Of a stretch of 64,000 nt of DNA, positions 36,399 through 46,404 are shown piece by piece. Source of the DNA: JADZAI01 sp046348585 (GTDB taxonomy: Bacteria > Pseudomonadota > Alphaproteobacteria > Micropepsales > Micropepsaceae); assembly GCA_046348585.1 (NCBI GenBank), contig JAXMDZ010000003.1:186001-250000 (forward strand). The letters are read 5' to 3'. Position numbers and translations under genes: made by a program. The notes under the pieces were generated by a model that was not told the DNA's origin, did not search any database, and worked only from the letters and a program-made list of their open reading frames with translations. Each line of letters begins with the position of its first letter. The first letter of the stretch is position 1.

Positions 36399-37514
36399 GG
36401 CGCCTTGCCGGTCCCGACTTGCCGCCGCCCACGGTGTTCCAGATAGGCGCTGTAGCGCGACATGCCGAAGCAGAACGCGAAATAGACGAGCGCCGCGAAG
36501 AGATAGCCGGTGAACGCCGTGTTCGGCGTCGACCAGGCGGGGGTCCGAATTGCCGGACTGATGACCTGAAGGAAGTCAGGCTAGCCCATGATCGAGATGA
36601 GCGAGGTGTCCTCGGAAGAGGCTGATGCAGGACGAGACGATGGAGGGAGCGAGACCTTCAGCGCCTGCGGCATGGTGATGAGCGCCGTCGTCTTCCAGTA
36701 GCCAAGGCCAAGCGCCGCCGCCGCCTCGCGCTGACCCTTGGGGATCGCCGCGAGGCCGCCGCGCACGACTTCGGCCATAGGCCGAACTGAACAGCGAGAT
36801 GGCGACCAGCGCGCGCAGCAGTTTGTCCGGGTTCCAGCCCGAGGGCAGGAAGAGCGCACAGGTTCGAGGCCATGAAGAGGATCAGCGAGGCGGCACGCCG
36901 CGGCAAATGAACTCGATGAAGCCGATCGACAGCCAGCGGATGACCGGCAGGGCGGACTGGCGTCCGAGCGCCAGAAGGCCGTTGAGCGGCATCGAGACGA
37001 CGATGCCGGTGAGCGAGATCAGCAGCGTCAGCAGCAGACCGCCCCACTTGCTCGACGGCACGATGGGCAGGCCAACATGCCGCCCGACAGCAGCACATAG
37101 ACGAGCAGCGGGAATAGGCGAAGACCATCGCGAGGCCGACCCAGAGCTTCCCGGCAGGCGCGGATCATCAGCCAGGCGATGCCGGCGGCCCCACCAGATA
37201 GACGATATCGACGTGCCAGCGTCTCCACCGCACGTAGAAGCCGTAGATCATCTGTCTGCTGTCGGCGATGTAGGGCCAGCACGCCCCCTTGCCCTCGCCG
37301 AGACACGCCTCGCGGGCGTCGCTGCCCACACCGCGCTGAAGATCGCCCAGTCGAGGATCGGCGGCACCGCCACCACGATGAAGGCGATGGACAGGAGGGT
37401 GAGCAGGATGCCCGCCCACGACGAGAAGAGCAGATTTTCGCGCAGCCATTCCGCCGCCATCGCCGACCAGGGGCGGTCGGGCGGCTCGCGCTGCTTGAGG
37501 GTCGCGTCGCTCAT
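36395..37514 (-). pseudogene. aapM: Amino-acid ABC transporter permease AapM (frameshifted)
   Basis: An inner-membrane permease of the general L-amino-acid transporter. The intact N-terminal piece from 37514 reads MSDATLKQREPPDRPWSAMA, then a first membrane helix (LTLLSIAFIVVAVPPILDWA). The periplasmic and middle segments are scattered over other frames (KWGGLLLTL around 37050, LASNL/RAGT near 36850). The cytoplasmic EAA loop that contacts the ATPase is readable at about 36600-36780: VVRGGLAAIPKGQREAAAA and LGLGYWKTTALITMPQALK. Length (1120 bases) fits a 370-380 residue AapM. Several shifts of one base break it. Confidence 0.82.
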
Positions 37515-37515
37515 C

Positions 37516-38699
37516 TCAACGCTCCCTCAACTGCGTGCGGCGGTTGTAGAGGTTCATCGCCAGCGAGGTGAGCAGGTTGAGCGTGTCAGGGTAGATCGCC
37601 GCCGTGAGGCCGAGGATTTCGATCTCGCGCCCGGCCTGCGCCAGCGCCGTGCCGGCGAAGACCGCCACGAGATCGGGATAGGCGAAGGTGGCGGTGGCGA
37701 GCGAGAGGAATTCTTGGTGAGGTTGGAGATACTGGCGCTGGTCAGCGGCGGCACGATGATCCGCATCGCCTGCGGGATGGACGGACGAGCCGCAGCCTCT
37801 GCCCGCGCGAGGCCGAGCGCCGAGGCGGCCTCGGACTGCCTCTTCGGAGACGCCCTCGATGCCGGAGCGGACGATCTCGGCGATATAGGTCGCGGTGTAG
37901 ATGGTGAGGGCCAGCACCAGCGCGACCAGTTCGGGCTGGATGGCGAGGCCGCCGCGGAAGTTGAAGCCCTGGAGCCAGGGAACTCCAGCGACACCGGCAT
38001 TCCGGCGGCGAAGAAGGCGAGCGCGGAAGCCCACGACGGCCGCCGCGCCCAGCAGCAGATCGGGCGGGCGCTTGCCGGTCGCTCTTGCTGGCGTGCGCGC
38101 CCAGCGGCTGAACAGGACGGCGGCCAGGATGCCGGCGGCAAGGCCCAGCGGAATGGCCCAGGCGCCCTGCCCCAATGGAGCTTGGGCACATAGAGGCCGC
38201 GATTGGAGATCGACGCTGCCGCCCACCGAAATCGCCTGCTTGGCGGGCGGCAGGGTCGGCAGCAGAGCGAGGTAGAAGAATCCACAACAGCAGGGACGCT
38301 GTGACGAACCCACATAGGCGGCCGTAGAGGCGAGACGATCCAGTTCGGCGACAGCCGCGCGATGGACCACGAAGCCGAGCAGCGTCGCCAGCACGATGCC
38401 CAGCCCCGCAACCAGCAGCGTGTTGAGAAGCCGACGACGAGCACGCCCCAATAGGGAGTTGCGCGAATAGGCGGTCAGCTTGAAGCTGATCTCGAAGCCG
38501 GACGTGTTGTCCATGAAGCCGTAGCCGAAGCTGCGCACCTGCTCCAGGCATTGGCGGCGAACCAGCCGAGCACCCCGACGACGGCCGCGAGGACCGCGGC
38601 CTGGAGCAGCAGACCGCGCCAGCGTCCGTGCTCCCAAGGCCAGGGACGCGGCGGGCGGTCCGGCGGCAATACGCCCGCCGTATCGTCCGTGGCGCTCAC
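37516..38699 (-). pseudogene. aapQ: Amino-acid ABC transporter permease AapQ (frameshifted)
   Basis: The second permease of the Aap system. A GTG start at 38699 gives MSATDDTAGVLPPDRPPRPW and a first helix (LLLQAAVLAAVVGVLGWFA). Other frames supply NTSGFEISFKLTAYS, LLVAGLGIVLATLLGFV, FNFRGGLAIQPELVALVLAL, YIAEIVRSGIEGVSEE, PHQEFLSLATATFAYPDLV and the C-terminal LTSLAMNLYNRRTQLRER. Those are the standard AapQ landmarks in the right order. The stop at 37516 leaves a one-base gap to the aapM start, as in an operon. Multiple frameshifts are needed to read it. Confidence 0.82.
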
Positions 38700-38733
38700 G
38701 CGAAGTGTTTCCCCATCCCCTGCCCCGCGCCGG

Positions 38734-39735
38734 TCAGCGGATCGGCGGCGCGTATTGCAGGCCGCCCTGGGTCCAGAGCGCGTTCTTGCCGCGCGGGATA
38801 CCGAGCGGCGAGCCGGAGCCGACATTGCGCTCGAAGATCTCGCCGTAATTGCCGACCTTGCGGATGATGCGCACCGCCCAGTCGTTGGTCAGGCCGATCT
38901 GGGTGCCGAAATCGCCTTCCGCCCCCAGCAGGCGGCGGATTTCGGGATTGGCGCTTTGAAGCTGTTCGTCGATGTTCTGCGAGCTGACGCCCAGTTCCTC
39001 GGCGTTGACCATGGCGTAGAAGGTCCAGCGCACGAGGTCCTCCCATTCGTCGTGCCGCCCTGGCGCACGGCCGGCCTGAGCGGTTCCCGGAGATGATCTC
39101 CGGCAGGATGACGTGGGCGCTGGCGTCGGCGAGTTCGAGCCGCGCCGCGAAGAGGCCCGACTGGTCGGTCGTATAGGTGTCGCAGCGGCCGCTGTCATAG
39201 TACGAGAGCGCCTCGGACTCCTTTTCGAAGGCGAGGATCTGGATACTCGATGCCGTGCGCGCCGAAATAGTCGGCGACGTTGAGTTCGGTGGTGGTGCCG
39301 GTCTGGGTGCAGACGGTCGCGCCGCCGAGGCCGTCGACGTGCTGGTCACGCCGCCGCTGTCGGCCTTCACGATGAAGCCCTGGCCGTCAGTAGGTGACGC
39401 CGGGCAATCCCATGCCGAGCCCGGCGTCGCGCTGCATGGTGATGGTGGTGTTGCGCGAGAGCAGGTCGAACTCGCCCTTGGTCAGCGCCGTGAAACGCTC
39501 CTTGGCGGTGACGTCGAAGATCGCCGCCGCGACGGCGCGGCAAACATCGACGTCGATGCCGCTCCACTGTTCTGGGCGTCGGGGTTCGAGAAGCCCGCGA
39601 GGCCGTCGCTGACCCCGCATTTCGATAGCCGCGCGCCTTGACCTCGGCGAGGGTCTTGCTGGCGGCCTCGGCGGCCGGAGCCGCCAGCGACGCCGCGGCG
39701 GCGGCGAGCGTCAATGCCGTGTGAACGTGTTTCAT
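38734..39735 (-). pseudogene. aapJ: Amino-acid ABC transporter substrate-binding protein AapJ (frameshifted)
   Basis: The periplasmic receptor of the general amino-acid transporter, and the first gene of the aapJQMP operon. From 39735 a signal peptide is visible (MKHVHTALTLAAAAASLAAP, AEA cleavage), then KTLAEVKARGY. Other frames continue the family pattern: GIDVDVCRAVAAAIF, FDLLSRNTTITMQRD, LAFEKESEALSYYDSGRCD, TTDQSGLFAARLELAD, and the last frame reads to GGLQYAPPIR before the stop at 38734. The order and spacing match AapJ/BztA, with a length of about 334 codons. Several compensating shifts break it. Confidence 0.85.
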
Positions 39736-39856
39736 GTCCGCGTCCCATCCAGATTGCCCGGCCCCGGTCAGCGAGGAATGCTCCCCCGACATGCCGCGCT
39801 GCACACCCTTATGCTCACCGAGCGACGCGCGGCGCAAGAGGCAGCGGACAGACCCC

Positions 39857-40995
39857 ATGAAGGACACGACCCGCCTCAACCACGCAGGCCGCCACCCCGA
39901 AAACCATATCGGCGCGGTCAACGTGCTGGTCTTTTCAGCGCCTCCACCATCCTGCACCCGACGATGGCGGACCTGGAAGGCGCGACGCTGCCCTATGGCT
40001 ATGGCCGCCGGGGACGCCCACGACGTGGGGCTTGAGGAACTGGTGAGCGCGCTGGAGGGCGCGGCGCGCCTTCGTGCTGACGCCATCCGGCCCCGCCTGC
40101 ACGGCGGCGCTGATGGCGGTGGCGTTGGCGCGGGCGACCATCTGCTGATGGTGGATACGGTCTATGCGCCGACGCGGGCATTTTGTCGCGGGCGCTCGCG
40201 CGCTTCGGCGTCGAGACCACCTACTACCCGGCGACCGCGACCGTCGCCGAGCTGGAGGCGCTGATGCGTCCTGCAACACCAAGGCGCTCTATCTGGAATC
40301 GCCGGGGTCGGGGACCTCGAGGTGCAGGACGTCCCTGCCCGCCGCCTGGCGCCGCGAAGGCGCGCGGGATCGCCGCTGATGGACAATACCTGGGCGACGC
40401 CGCCTTCTGCAAGCGCTGGCGCTGGGCGCCGACATCCTCGATCACCGCCGCCACCAAGTATTTCGTCGGCCATGCCGATGCGTTGATCGGCACGGTCGCG
40501 GCCAACGAGGCCTACGCCAAGCGCGTACTAGCTTCATGGCGCGATGGGTCTCAACGTCTCGGCGACGACGCCTATTCGACCCAGCGCGGGATGCGGACGA
40601 TGATCGTGCGGCTCGCCCGTCATCAGGCGACGGCGCTGACGCTGGCGCGCTGGCTGGCGGCGCGGCCGGAGGTGGAGCGCGTGCTCTATCCGGCGCCGGA
40701 GAGCGATCCGGGGCACGCGCGCTGTGGAAGCGCGACTTCGCAGGCGTCGGGGCTGTTCGGCGTCGAACTGGAAGCCCGCCGCCAAAACCGCCGTGGCGGC
40801 GATGCCCGACGGCTACGAGCTGTTCGGAGCACGTGGGGCGGCCGGCGAGCCTTGCGTGCCCACCAAGATCGAGCGCATGGACGGCGGCTATCGTCCCGCC
40901 GGGCCCTGCTGCGCTATCACGCCGGGCTTGAGGACGCGGACGATCTGATCGCCGACCTCGCCGCCGGTTTCGAGCGATTCAACGCAAATTTGTGA
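39857..40995 (+). pseudogene. metC: Cystathionine beta-lyase (frameshifted)
   Basis: A PLP enzyme of the Cys/Met metabolism family that splits cystathionine to homocysteine in methionine synthesis. The ATG at 39857 reads MKDTTRLNHAGRHPENHIGA. Further frames give TILHPTMADLEGATLPYGYG, DHLLMVDTVYAPTRAF, FGVETTYYPATATVAELEAL, and the PLP-lysine region AATKYFVGHADALIGTVAAN. GDDAYSTQRGMRTMIVRLA, VERVLYPAPESDPGHA and a C-terminal HAGLEDADDLIADLAAGFE complete it. The order matches MetC, with about 380 codons in 1139 bases. It is divergent from aapJ with 121 bases between. Confidence 0.83.
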
Positions 40996-41002
40996 GCCCT
41001 TG

Positions 41003-42488
41003 ATGCCTTACGAAAAGACGCTTGAGGACTGGCGGAGGCGCGTGCCGCCGCCTGCGCTGGCGATGGCTCGCTCCAAGCGCTCCCAGAGTGGCGCGAGGCC
41101 AGCATTCTCAACGCCCGCGAGCGGCTGGCGCTATGTTCGATCCGGGCAGCTTCGAGGAGGTGCAGGCCTGTTCGCCCAGTCGGTGCGGCCGATGGCCGGG
41201 TCGCCGACGGCGTCGTTTCGGCTTCGGGCGGATCGAGGGCCGGCTGGCGGGCGCGCCAACGCCGCCGACTTCACCACCTACGGGTCGTCGTCGGCCGAGA
41301 CGCACGGCAAGAAGCAGGGCTTCGTGCGCGCCGCCTGCGAGAAGAACGGCCTGCCGCTGATCTATCTCAACGAGTGCGCGGGCGGGCGCATTCCCGACAT
41401 CATGGGTGCGCCGAATAGGCCGCGGGCGAAACGGCGCGCTACACCCGCCGCCGGCCCTCGCCCGCGCCGCCGCGGTGCTCGGCCTCACCTATGGCGGCGG
41501 CGCTTTCGCCTGCATCAATTCCGATCTCGTCGTCATGCGCAAAGGCGCGTGCTGGCGGTCTCCAGCCAGATGACCACTTCGGTCGCCATCGGCGAGGAGG
41601 CGGACCCGCAGACCCGGCGGCTGGCGGCTGCATAGGCGAGATGACCGGCTTCGTCGATGCGGGTGGTCGATACTCGACGCCGCGATCGCCGGATCAAGCG
41701 CGCTCTCCTACTCGCCAAGGATCACGCCAATGCCGTGACGCCGGTGCAGGCGGACCATGCCGACGGCAATGCGGCGGCGCTCGATCTCGTGCCCGAGACC
41801 TGGCCAAGACCTACGATATCCGCGATCGCCAAGCATCGCCGACGCCGGCTCGGTGCTGGCGATCAAGGACCGCTTCGCCAAGGCAGCCGTCACCGCGTTC
41901 GCCCGCATCAAGGGCCGGGTACGTCGGCATCGTCGCCACCAATCCGATGTTCAAGGGCGGCGCGCTCGATCCCGATTCCTGCGACAAGATCGCCAGCTTC
42001 ATCGTGCTCTGCGACAGCTTCAACCTGCCGCTCGTCTTCCTCGCCGACACGCCGGGCTTCCGTCGGGTTGAGAGCGCGGCGGCGGTTGCCGGGAAGATCA
42101 TGAATTTCGGCGGCGCTGGAGCTTGCGAGCGTTCCAAGATCGCGCTGGTGCTGCGCAAGAGCTTCGGGCAGGCCTATCTGAATATGGGCGCGGCCGCCCG
42201 GACACGACCGCTGCCTGGGCGGGGGCCGAAATCAGCTTCATGGACCCGGCCGTCGCGGTGAACATCGTTTGCGTGGTCAAGCGCGAGGACGAGATCCGGC
42301 GCGCTTCGAGGAACTGGCCAAGGATGTCGCCAAGGGCACTTCGGCCTACGACCTCGCCGCGCCCTTCGCCAGGCCCATGCGGTGATCGATCCGCGCGAGA
42401 CGCGCGACTACCTGAAGGCCAGTCGATGAGCTTCGCCACCACGGCGGGGTCGGTGCAATACCGCCTGGCCGACTGGCCGCCCGCTTGA
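41003..42488 (+). pseudogene. Acyl-CoA carboxylase carboxyltransferase subunit (frameshifted)
   Basis: A biotin-dependent carboxyltransferase of the propionyl/methylcrotonyl-CoA carboxylase beta type. The start at 41003 (MPYEKTLEDWRRR) lies 7 bases after metC. Recognisable pieces in several frames are LFDPGSFEE, FTTYGSSSAETHGKKQGFVR, CEKNGLPLIYLNECAGGRIP, GIVATNPMFKGGALDPDSCD, KIASFIVLCDSFNLPLVFLA and IALVLRKSFGQAYLNMG. It ends near VQYRLADWPPA at 42488. The second-half segment that binds the carboxybiotin side is intact over about 100 bases. A biotin carrier gene follows, but no biotin-carboxylase subunit was seen in the window. Confidence 0.8.
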
Positions 42489-42513
42489 GACAACCATAAC
42501 GGAGGAACGACCG

Positions 42514-42733
42514 ATGAACACCACCATCGCCAGCGAGATCACCGGCAAGGTCTGGAAGATCGAAGCCGCCGCCGGAACGAAGCTGGCCGAGGACGACCCG
42601 ACGGCCATCCTGGAGAGCATGAAGATGGAGATCCTGGTCTCCGCCCCCATCGATTGCACGGTGGTGGAGATCTCGACGCCGAGGGCGACACGGTGGCCGA
42701 GGGTCAGGCGGTCGCGGCGTGGTCGAGGGCTGA
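42514..42733 (+). pseudogene. Biotin carboxyl carrier protein (one late frameshift)
   Basis: A 72-73 residue biotinyl-domain protein. MNTTIASEITGKVWKIEAAA is followed by the biotin attachment motif ESMKMEI, with the biotinylated lysine at residue 37. After EI at about codon 53 the frame must shift by one base to give the expected ending EGDTVAEGQAVA and a stop at 42733. A ribosome-binding site (GGAGGAACGACC) is clear. It follows the carboxyltransferase by 25 bases and should be its mobile carrier. Confidence 0.82.
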
Positions 42734-42737
42734 GGCC

Positions 42738-42917
42738 CTACCACTCGCGGCGGGCCATCGCGTTCCAGGGGATCGAGGCGAGCGCCAGGGGCGACGACCA
42801 GCCCGGCGCCGAGACCGATGGCGACGCCATCGACGGTGTCGAGCCCTTGGCGACCTGCGCCAGCCAGCCGCCGAACGAGACGCCGGAGATCGAGCCGAAG
42901 AGAAGCCACGCTTTCAT
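42738..42917 (-). CDS. Small hypothetical membrane protein (about 59 aa, probably frameshifted inside)
   Basis: Read from the ATG at 42917, MKAWLLFGSISGVSFGGWLA and AQVAKG make one hydrophobic segment. The frame continues open to a stop at 42738 and ends SIPWNAMARREW. In the middle, a neighbouring frame gives the more natural membrane sequence DTVDGVAIGLGAGLVVAP, so two compensating shifts are likely. The function is not known. It ends near the stop of the biotin carrier gene and starts just past the lactone oxidase gene's end. Confidence 0.35.
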   Translation of the reverse strand: MKAWLLFGSISGVSFGGWLAQVAKGSTPSMASPSVSAPGWSSPLALASIPWNAMARREW

Positions 42918-42945
42918 GGGGTTAAGCGAAGCGCAAACCGGGCCG

Positions 42946-44253
42946 TCAGGCGATGCCGGTTTCGAACAATTTCTTCAGATACGGCGAGGAACTTGCCCTG
43001 GTCGGCGCGGCGGCGGGCGGCTCCGAAATCGGCCCATTTGGGATAGATCGCCGCGAAATCGGCGGCTTTGAGCCGGTGCTGCTTGCCCTGGTGCGCGGGC
43101 GGCCGCCGAACGAATGGCAGATCTCCTCCGCCCCGAACAGCCGCCATCGCCTGGTCCATCTTCGGGTCTCGATGGACCGCGAGAGCGTGACGCTCTCGCG
43201 GCCATGGAACGGGTTGATCCAGATGTCATCGGCCTTCTTCACGAATCGGAACTCGATGGGAACGCGGTCGGGATGCGCTCGGCCCGGATTCGGGCGACCA
43301 GCGCCTGGTCGCCGCCGCCGCCGACTCGCGCGGCACGGCGTATTCCATTTCGTTGAAGCGGGTCGTGCGGGGTCGAGGGAACGTCTGCCCGGCCGGGCTC
43401 GCCCGCCGCCATCTGGCGGGTCAGAAGCGGTGGAACCACATGAACTGGAGCCGGGGGAACCAGCGGACCATCCGGCAGATCTATTGAAGGCCTTTCTCGG
43501 CCGAAACCCGCTCGCCCCGCGCCTTCATCCCGGCGATGTCGAGCGCCCGTTCCGGCCGGACGCCCTCGGCGATGTCGAGCGACTTGGCGACCACGCGGTC
43601 CGCATAGGGAAACCAGAAAAACTCGAAATGACGGTGCCTTTGCCGCGTATTCATCAAGCCGGTTGAGGGTGTCCTCGGCGTCCGCCGCCCAGCTCGCCTC
43701 GTTCAGCGCGTAGGCCGCCTTGAGCTTCAGGCGGAAGCGGGTGACGACGCCCAGAGATCCGATGGATAAACGTGCTGCTTCAAATAGTTCAGGATCGTTC
43801 TTCGCGTCGACGGTGAGGATATTCGGCCCCGGTCACCAGCGTCGCGCCGTGACCATGGTCGAGCAGCCGAGGTCGATGCCGGTGTTGCGGGTGCCGGTGC
43901 CGATCGCCCCGGCGATGGTCTGGCGGTCCACGTCGCCCTGATTGGCGAGCGAGGCCGTGGGCGCGGAGCAGCGGCCTCGACCATATAGACCGGCGTTCCG
44001 GCCCAGAGTTCGGCTTCGCCCGTTTCCGGCGAAGCGGAGATCAGACCGGCCATGTGATCGAGGCTGACGATCACCCCGTCGCTGGCGCAGAGCGGCGGGA
44101 AGGAGTGGCCGGACCCGGCCGGGCGGATCGGGCCGCCCTTGTGAGCACGATCAGGCGCCGCCAGTTCCGCCTCGTCGCGGGGCGCCAGATGGCGGAGGGC
44201 CGCGCCGTGACGGCCCCGGACCAGTTCGACCAGACGGGATTCGCTGTGTTCAT
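42946..44253 (-). pseudogene. D-arabinono-1,4-lactone oxidase / L-gulonolactone oxidase-like FAD enzyme (frameshifted)
   Basis: An aldonolactone oxidase with an FAD-binding N-domain (PCMH type) and a C-terminal ALO domain. From 44253 MNTANPVWSNWSGAVTARPS starts the protein. Other frames give GVIVSLDHMAGLISASPETG and ELWAGTPVYMVEAAA, then TIAGAIGTGT and NTGIDLG. The ALO-domain signature is seen at its end: DIWINPFHGRESVTLS, KQHRLKAADFAAIYPKWADF and YLKKLFETGIA with the stop at 42946. The order and length (1308 bases) fit a complete enzyme. Many shifts prevent reading it in one frame. Confidence 0.78.
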
Positions 44254-44284
44254 GGGTGGACGCTACCCCACCCGGCGCACCGGA

Positions 44285-45226
44285 TCAATCCTCGATGGGC
44301 TTGAAGTCTGCTGCGCGGTGCTCGGCCTCCGCGACATCCCCGCCGGCATGGCGGCGCGCAGGCGCTCGCGTGGGCGTCCGGCGCGGTCTTCGTCGACCTG
44401 ACCCTGATCGTCCAGTTGATCGAGGCGAAGCCCTGTTCGGCCGCCAGCGTGTAGAACTTCAGCGCCTTGATGGGGTCGGCGGCAATCCCTTCAAGCCGGT
44501 TTCGAGCATGGTGGCGATGTTGTACTGGCCCTGGACGTGACCGCGCTCGGCGGCCTCGATGCCTGCGCCCGCTGCCGCTGCGATGTCGGCCGGAACGCCG
44601 GTGCCGTATTCGTAGAGACCGCCCATCTCGAACTGGGCGCGCGGTTCGCCTTCGCCTCGGCCGCCTGGCGAATCCACTTCACCGCCTCGGCGAGGTCGCG
44701 CTTCACGACGTTCGGCTTGCTGTCGAGATATTCGATGCCGAGCCGGTAGGCCGCCCAGCGGTCGCCCTGTTCGGCGGCGGCGCGCCAGGTGGCGAGCGCC
44801 TCAGGGTAAAGGCCGCGCTGGAAAAGATCGTCGCCTTGAGGGAGCCGCGCTTCGGTGGCGGCCGCGACCGCCGCCATCGGGGCCTCGGCCTCCAGGGCGC
44901 TCAAATCCCGGGCATCCGGCGCTGCGGGCCGGTCTTCCGAGATGCCGCTGACCAGACCTTCGTCCGCCGCCTTGCTGAAGGCGGTTTCGGCGCGGGTGAT
45001 GCTGCTCGGCCTGGGCGCGAAGGCGTTGCGTTCGGCGATGATCCGGCTGATGTCGGCGCGCTGCATCTGCGGTGCGGCGGCGCGGCGGCGACCTGCTGCT
45101 CGCGGGCGGCCCCCGGCTCGGGCACGTTGAGAAAACAGGAATTCCGCCCGCACCCGCCAGAAGGGCAGCCACGGCGACGCCGGCGATCAGCAGCGGGCGG
45201 GAGGGATCGTTCATAAGAGCGGACAT
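44285..45226 (-). pseudogene. Sel1-repeat (TPR-like) exported protein (frameshifted)
   Basis: A protein with a signal or membrane anchor and Sel1-like repeats. The N-terminus reads MSALMNDPSRPLLIAGVAVA with a hydrophobic helix. Another frame shows ADISRIIAERNAFAPRPSS, then YPEALATWRAAAEQGDRWAA, YRLGIEYLDSKPNVVKRDLA and EAVKWIRQAAEAKANRA, which are Sel1 units. QFEMGGLYEYGTGVPADIAA, ERGHVQGQYNIATMLETGLK and KALKFYTLAAEQGF in further frames continue the repeats. It ends near 44285. Such proteins assemble envelope complexes, and this one most resembles polysaccharide/localisation factors with Sel1 repeats. The exact role is not readable. Confidence 0.72.
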
Positions 45227-45313
45227 GCCGAACCGTGATTTGAGTCACACTGAACTTGGCCGGGACGATCATGGCAAGACGGCGGCGCGGACGCGGCGGA
45301 GCGAGGTGTAACC

Positions 45314-45848
45314 ATGATGGGCAAGGTCGTTTCGTCAGCCTCAGTCCGGCCCAGGCATGAGCAAACCGCGTGTCGATGCGGTTAATCTGGTGGCCGGGTT
45401 CGGCGTCGAAGGCGACGCCCATGCCGGGCGACGGTGAAGCACCGCTGCGTGGCGCGCGATCCTCGCAGTCCAATCTGCGTCAGGTGCATCCATCCATGGC
45501 GAACTCCACGACGAACTGCGCGCCGCCGGGTTCGGCATCGAACTGGGTGCGATGGGCGAAAACGTGACGACGCGGGGGATCGAGCTGCTCGCCCTGCCCG
45601 CCGGGACGCTGTTGCGGCTGGGGCCGGAGGCCGTGGTGCGGGTGACGGGGCTGCGCAATCCGTGCGCCCAGCTCGACGGGCTTCAGCCGGGCCTCATGCA
45701 AGCGGTGCTGGGACGCGCGCCGGACGGCGGGCTGATCCGCAAGGCGGGCATCATGGGGATCGTGCTGGCCGGAGGGACGGTGCGCCCCGGCGACGCCGTC
45801 GCCGTCACCCTGCCGGACGGCCCGCACCGGGCGCTGGAGCCGGTCTAG
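45314..45848 (+). pseudogene. MOSC-domain protein (frameshifted)
   Basis: A MOSC protein, related to the molybdenum-cofactor sulfurase C-terminal domain, likely to carry out molybdenum-cofactor sulfur transfer or small-molecule binding. Two adjacent ATGs at 45314 and 45317 start it. Frames joined in order give SKPRVDAVNLVAGFGVEGDA, HGELHDELRAAGFGIELGAM, GENVTTRGIELLALPAGTLL, RVTGLRNPCAQLDGLQPGLM and AGGTVRPGDAVAVTLPDGPH. The RNPC motif holds the family's conserved cysteine. The last 300 bases (about 45552-45848) are clean. At least two shifts lie upstream. It ends the damaged block. Confidence 0.8.
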
Positions 45849-45948
45849 AACGCTGGCGACCCCGGCGTGCTTCGAGAAGCGCGCCGAAATCAAGGACGTG
45901 GCGACGTTGTCGCCAGCGGCGCGGCCGGGCGCAAGTGGCCTTCGCCGC

Positions 45949-46254
45949 TCAGTGGGTCCACAGGCCCTTGCGGTCGTATCTGAAATTGTCGGCGTAGGCC
46001 CTGAGGTTCGGCTTGCGCACGCGCGGCTCGAACACCTGATAGGGGATGGCGTGCGCCTCGGCGTAGGCGACCGCCTCCTCCTTCGTTTCGAACGAGAGGC
46101 GGAGCTGGGTGCGGGTGTCGCCGGTCGAGGTCCAGCCCATCAGCGGTTCGATCTTGCGCTTTTCGGACGCCTCGAACTCCAGCAGCCAGTCGCGGCTGCG
46201 GCCGGTGCCGGACTGCATGGCGGTCTTCGCGGGACGATAGATGCGGGCAAGCAT
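45949..46254 (-). CDS. ETC complex I subunit (NDUFS4-like)
   Basis: A 101-residue protein of the ETC_C1_NDUFA4 family, an accessory subunit of respiratory complex I found in alphaproteobacteria and mitochondria. The full family pattern is visible: ARIYRPAKTAMQSGTGRSRD, WLLEFEASEKRKIEPLMGWT, TRTQLRLSFETKEEAVAYAE, then PYQVFEPRVRKPNLRAYADN and a Trp-containing tail. It lies alone, apart from the main nuo operon, as is usual. It is the first intact gene after the frameshift block and runs towards it. tRNA-Pro lies just upstream on the same strand. Confidence 0.93.
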   Translation of the reverse strand: MLARIYRPAKTAMQSGTGRSRDWLLEFEASEKRKIEPLMGWTSTGDTRTQLRLSFETKEEAVAYAEAHAIPYQVFEPRVRKPNLRAYADNFRYDRKGLWTH

Positions 46255-46289
46255 GCTCAGCTCCTCAAATCCGGACCCTCGGGCCGCGA

Positions 46290-46366
46290 TGGTCGGGGCG
46301 GCGTGATTCGAACACGCGACCCTCTGCTCCCAAAGCAGATGCGCTACCAGGCTGCGCTACGCCCCG
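46290..46366 (-). tRNA. tRNA-Pro (anticodon TGG)
   Basis: A 77-base tRNA with encoded CCA, on the minus strand. The acceptor CGGGGCG (46366-46360) pairs with CGCCCCG, the D-arm TAGCGCAGCCTGGTAGCGC is canonical for Pro, and the T-arm reads CGTGT-TCGAATC-ACG. The anticodon TGG maps to 46330-46332. It lies between the thioesterase and complex I genes. Confidence 0.96.
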
Positions 46367-46404
46367 GCATCGCGGGCCCGAACTTCCGCCGTCTGCGGGG
46401 GGTA

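Larger units (their letters stand above)
35655..45850. other. Block of pervasive single-base frameshifts (probable low-quality sequence)
   Basis: Ten consecutive genes in both orientations are each recognisable from start to stop, yet none can be read in one frame. Matching protein fragments jump between the three frames every few tens of codons, including compensating shifts. Genes immediately outside (34930-35544 and 45949-46254) are intact. GC content and codon choice do not change. Real pseudogenes would not be expected to share such even damage, so sequencing or assembly error is the likeliest explanation. Confidence 0.85.

Noticed and set aside
35655..45850. Frameshifted block as a genomic island or true pseudogene cluster
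   Set aside because: No mobility genes, no change of composition, conserved operon order and intact full lengths. A technical origin is more likely.
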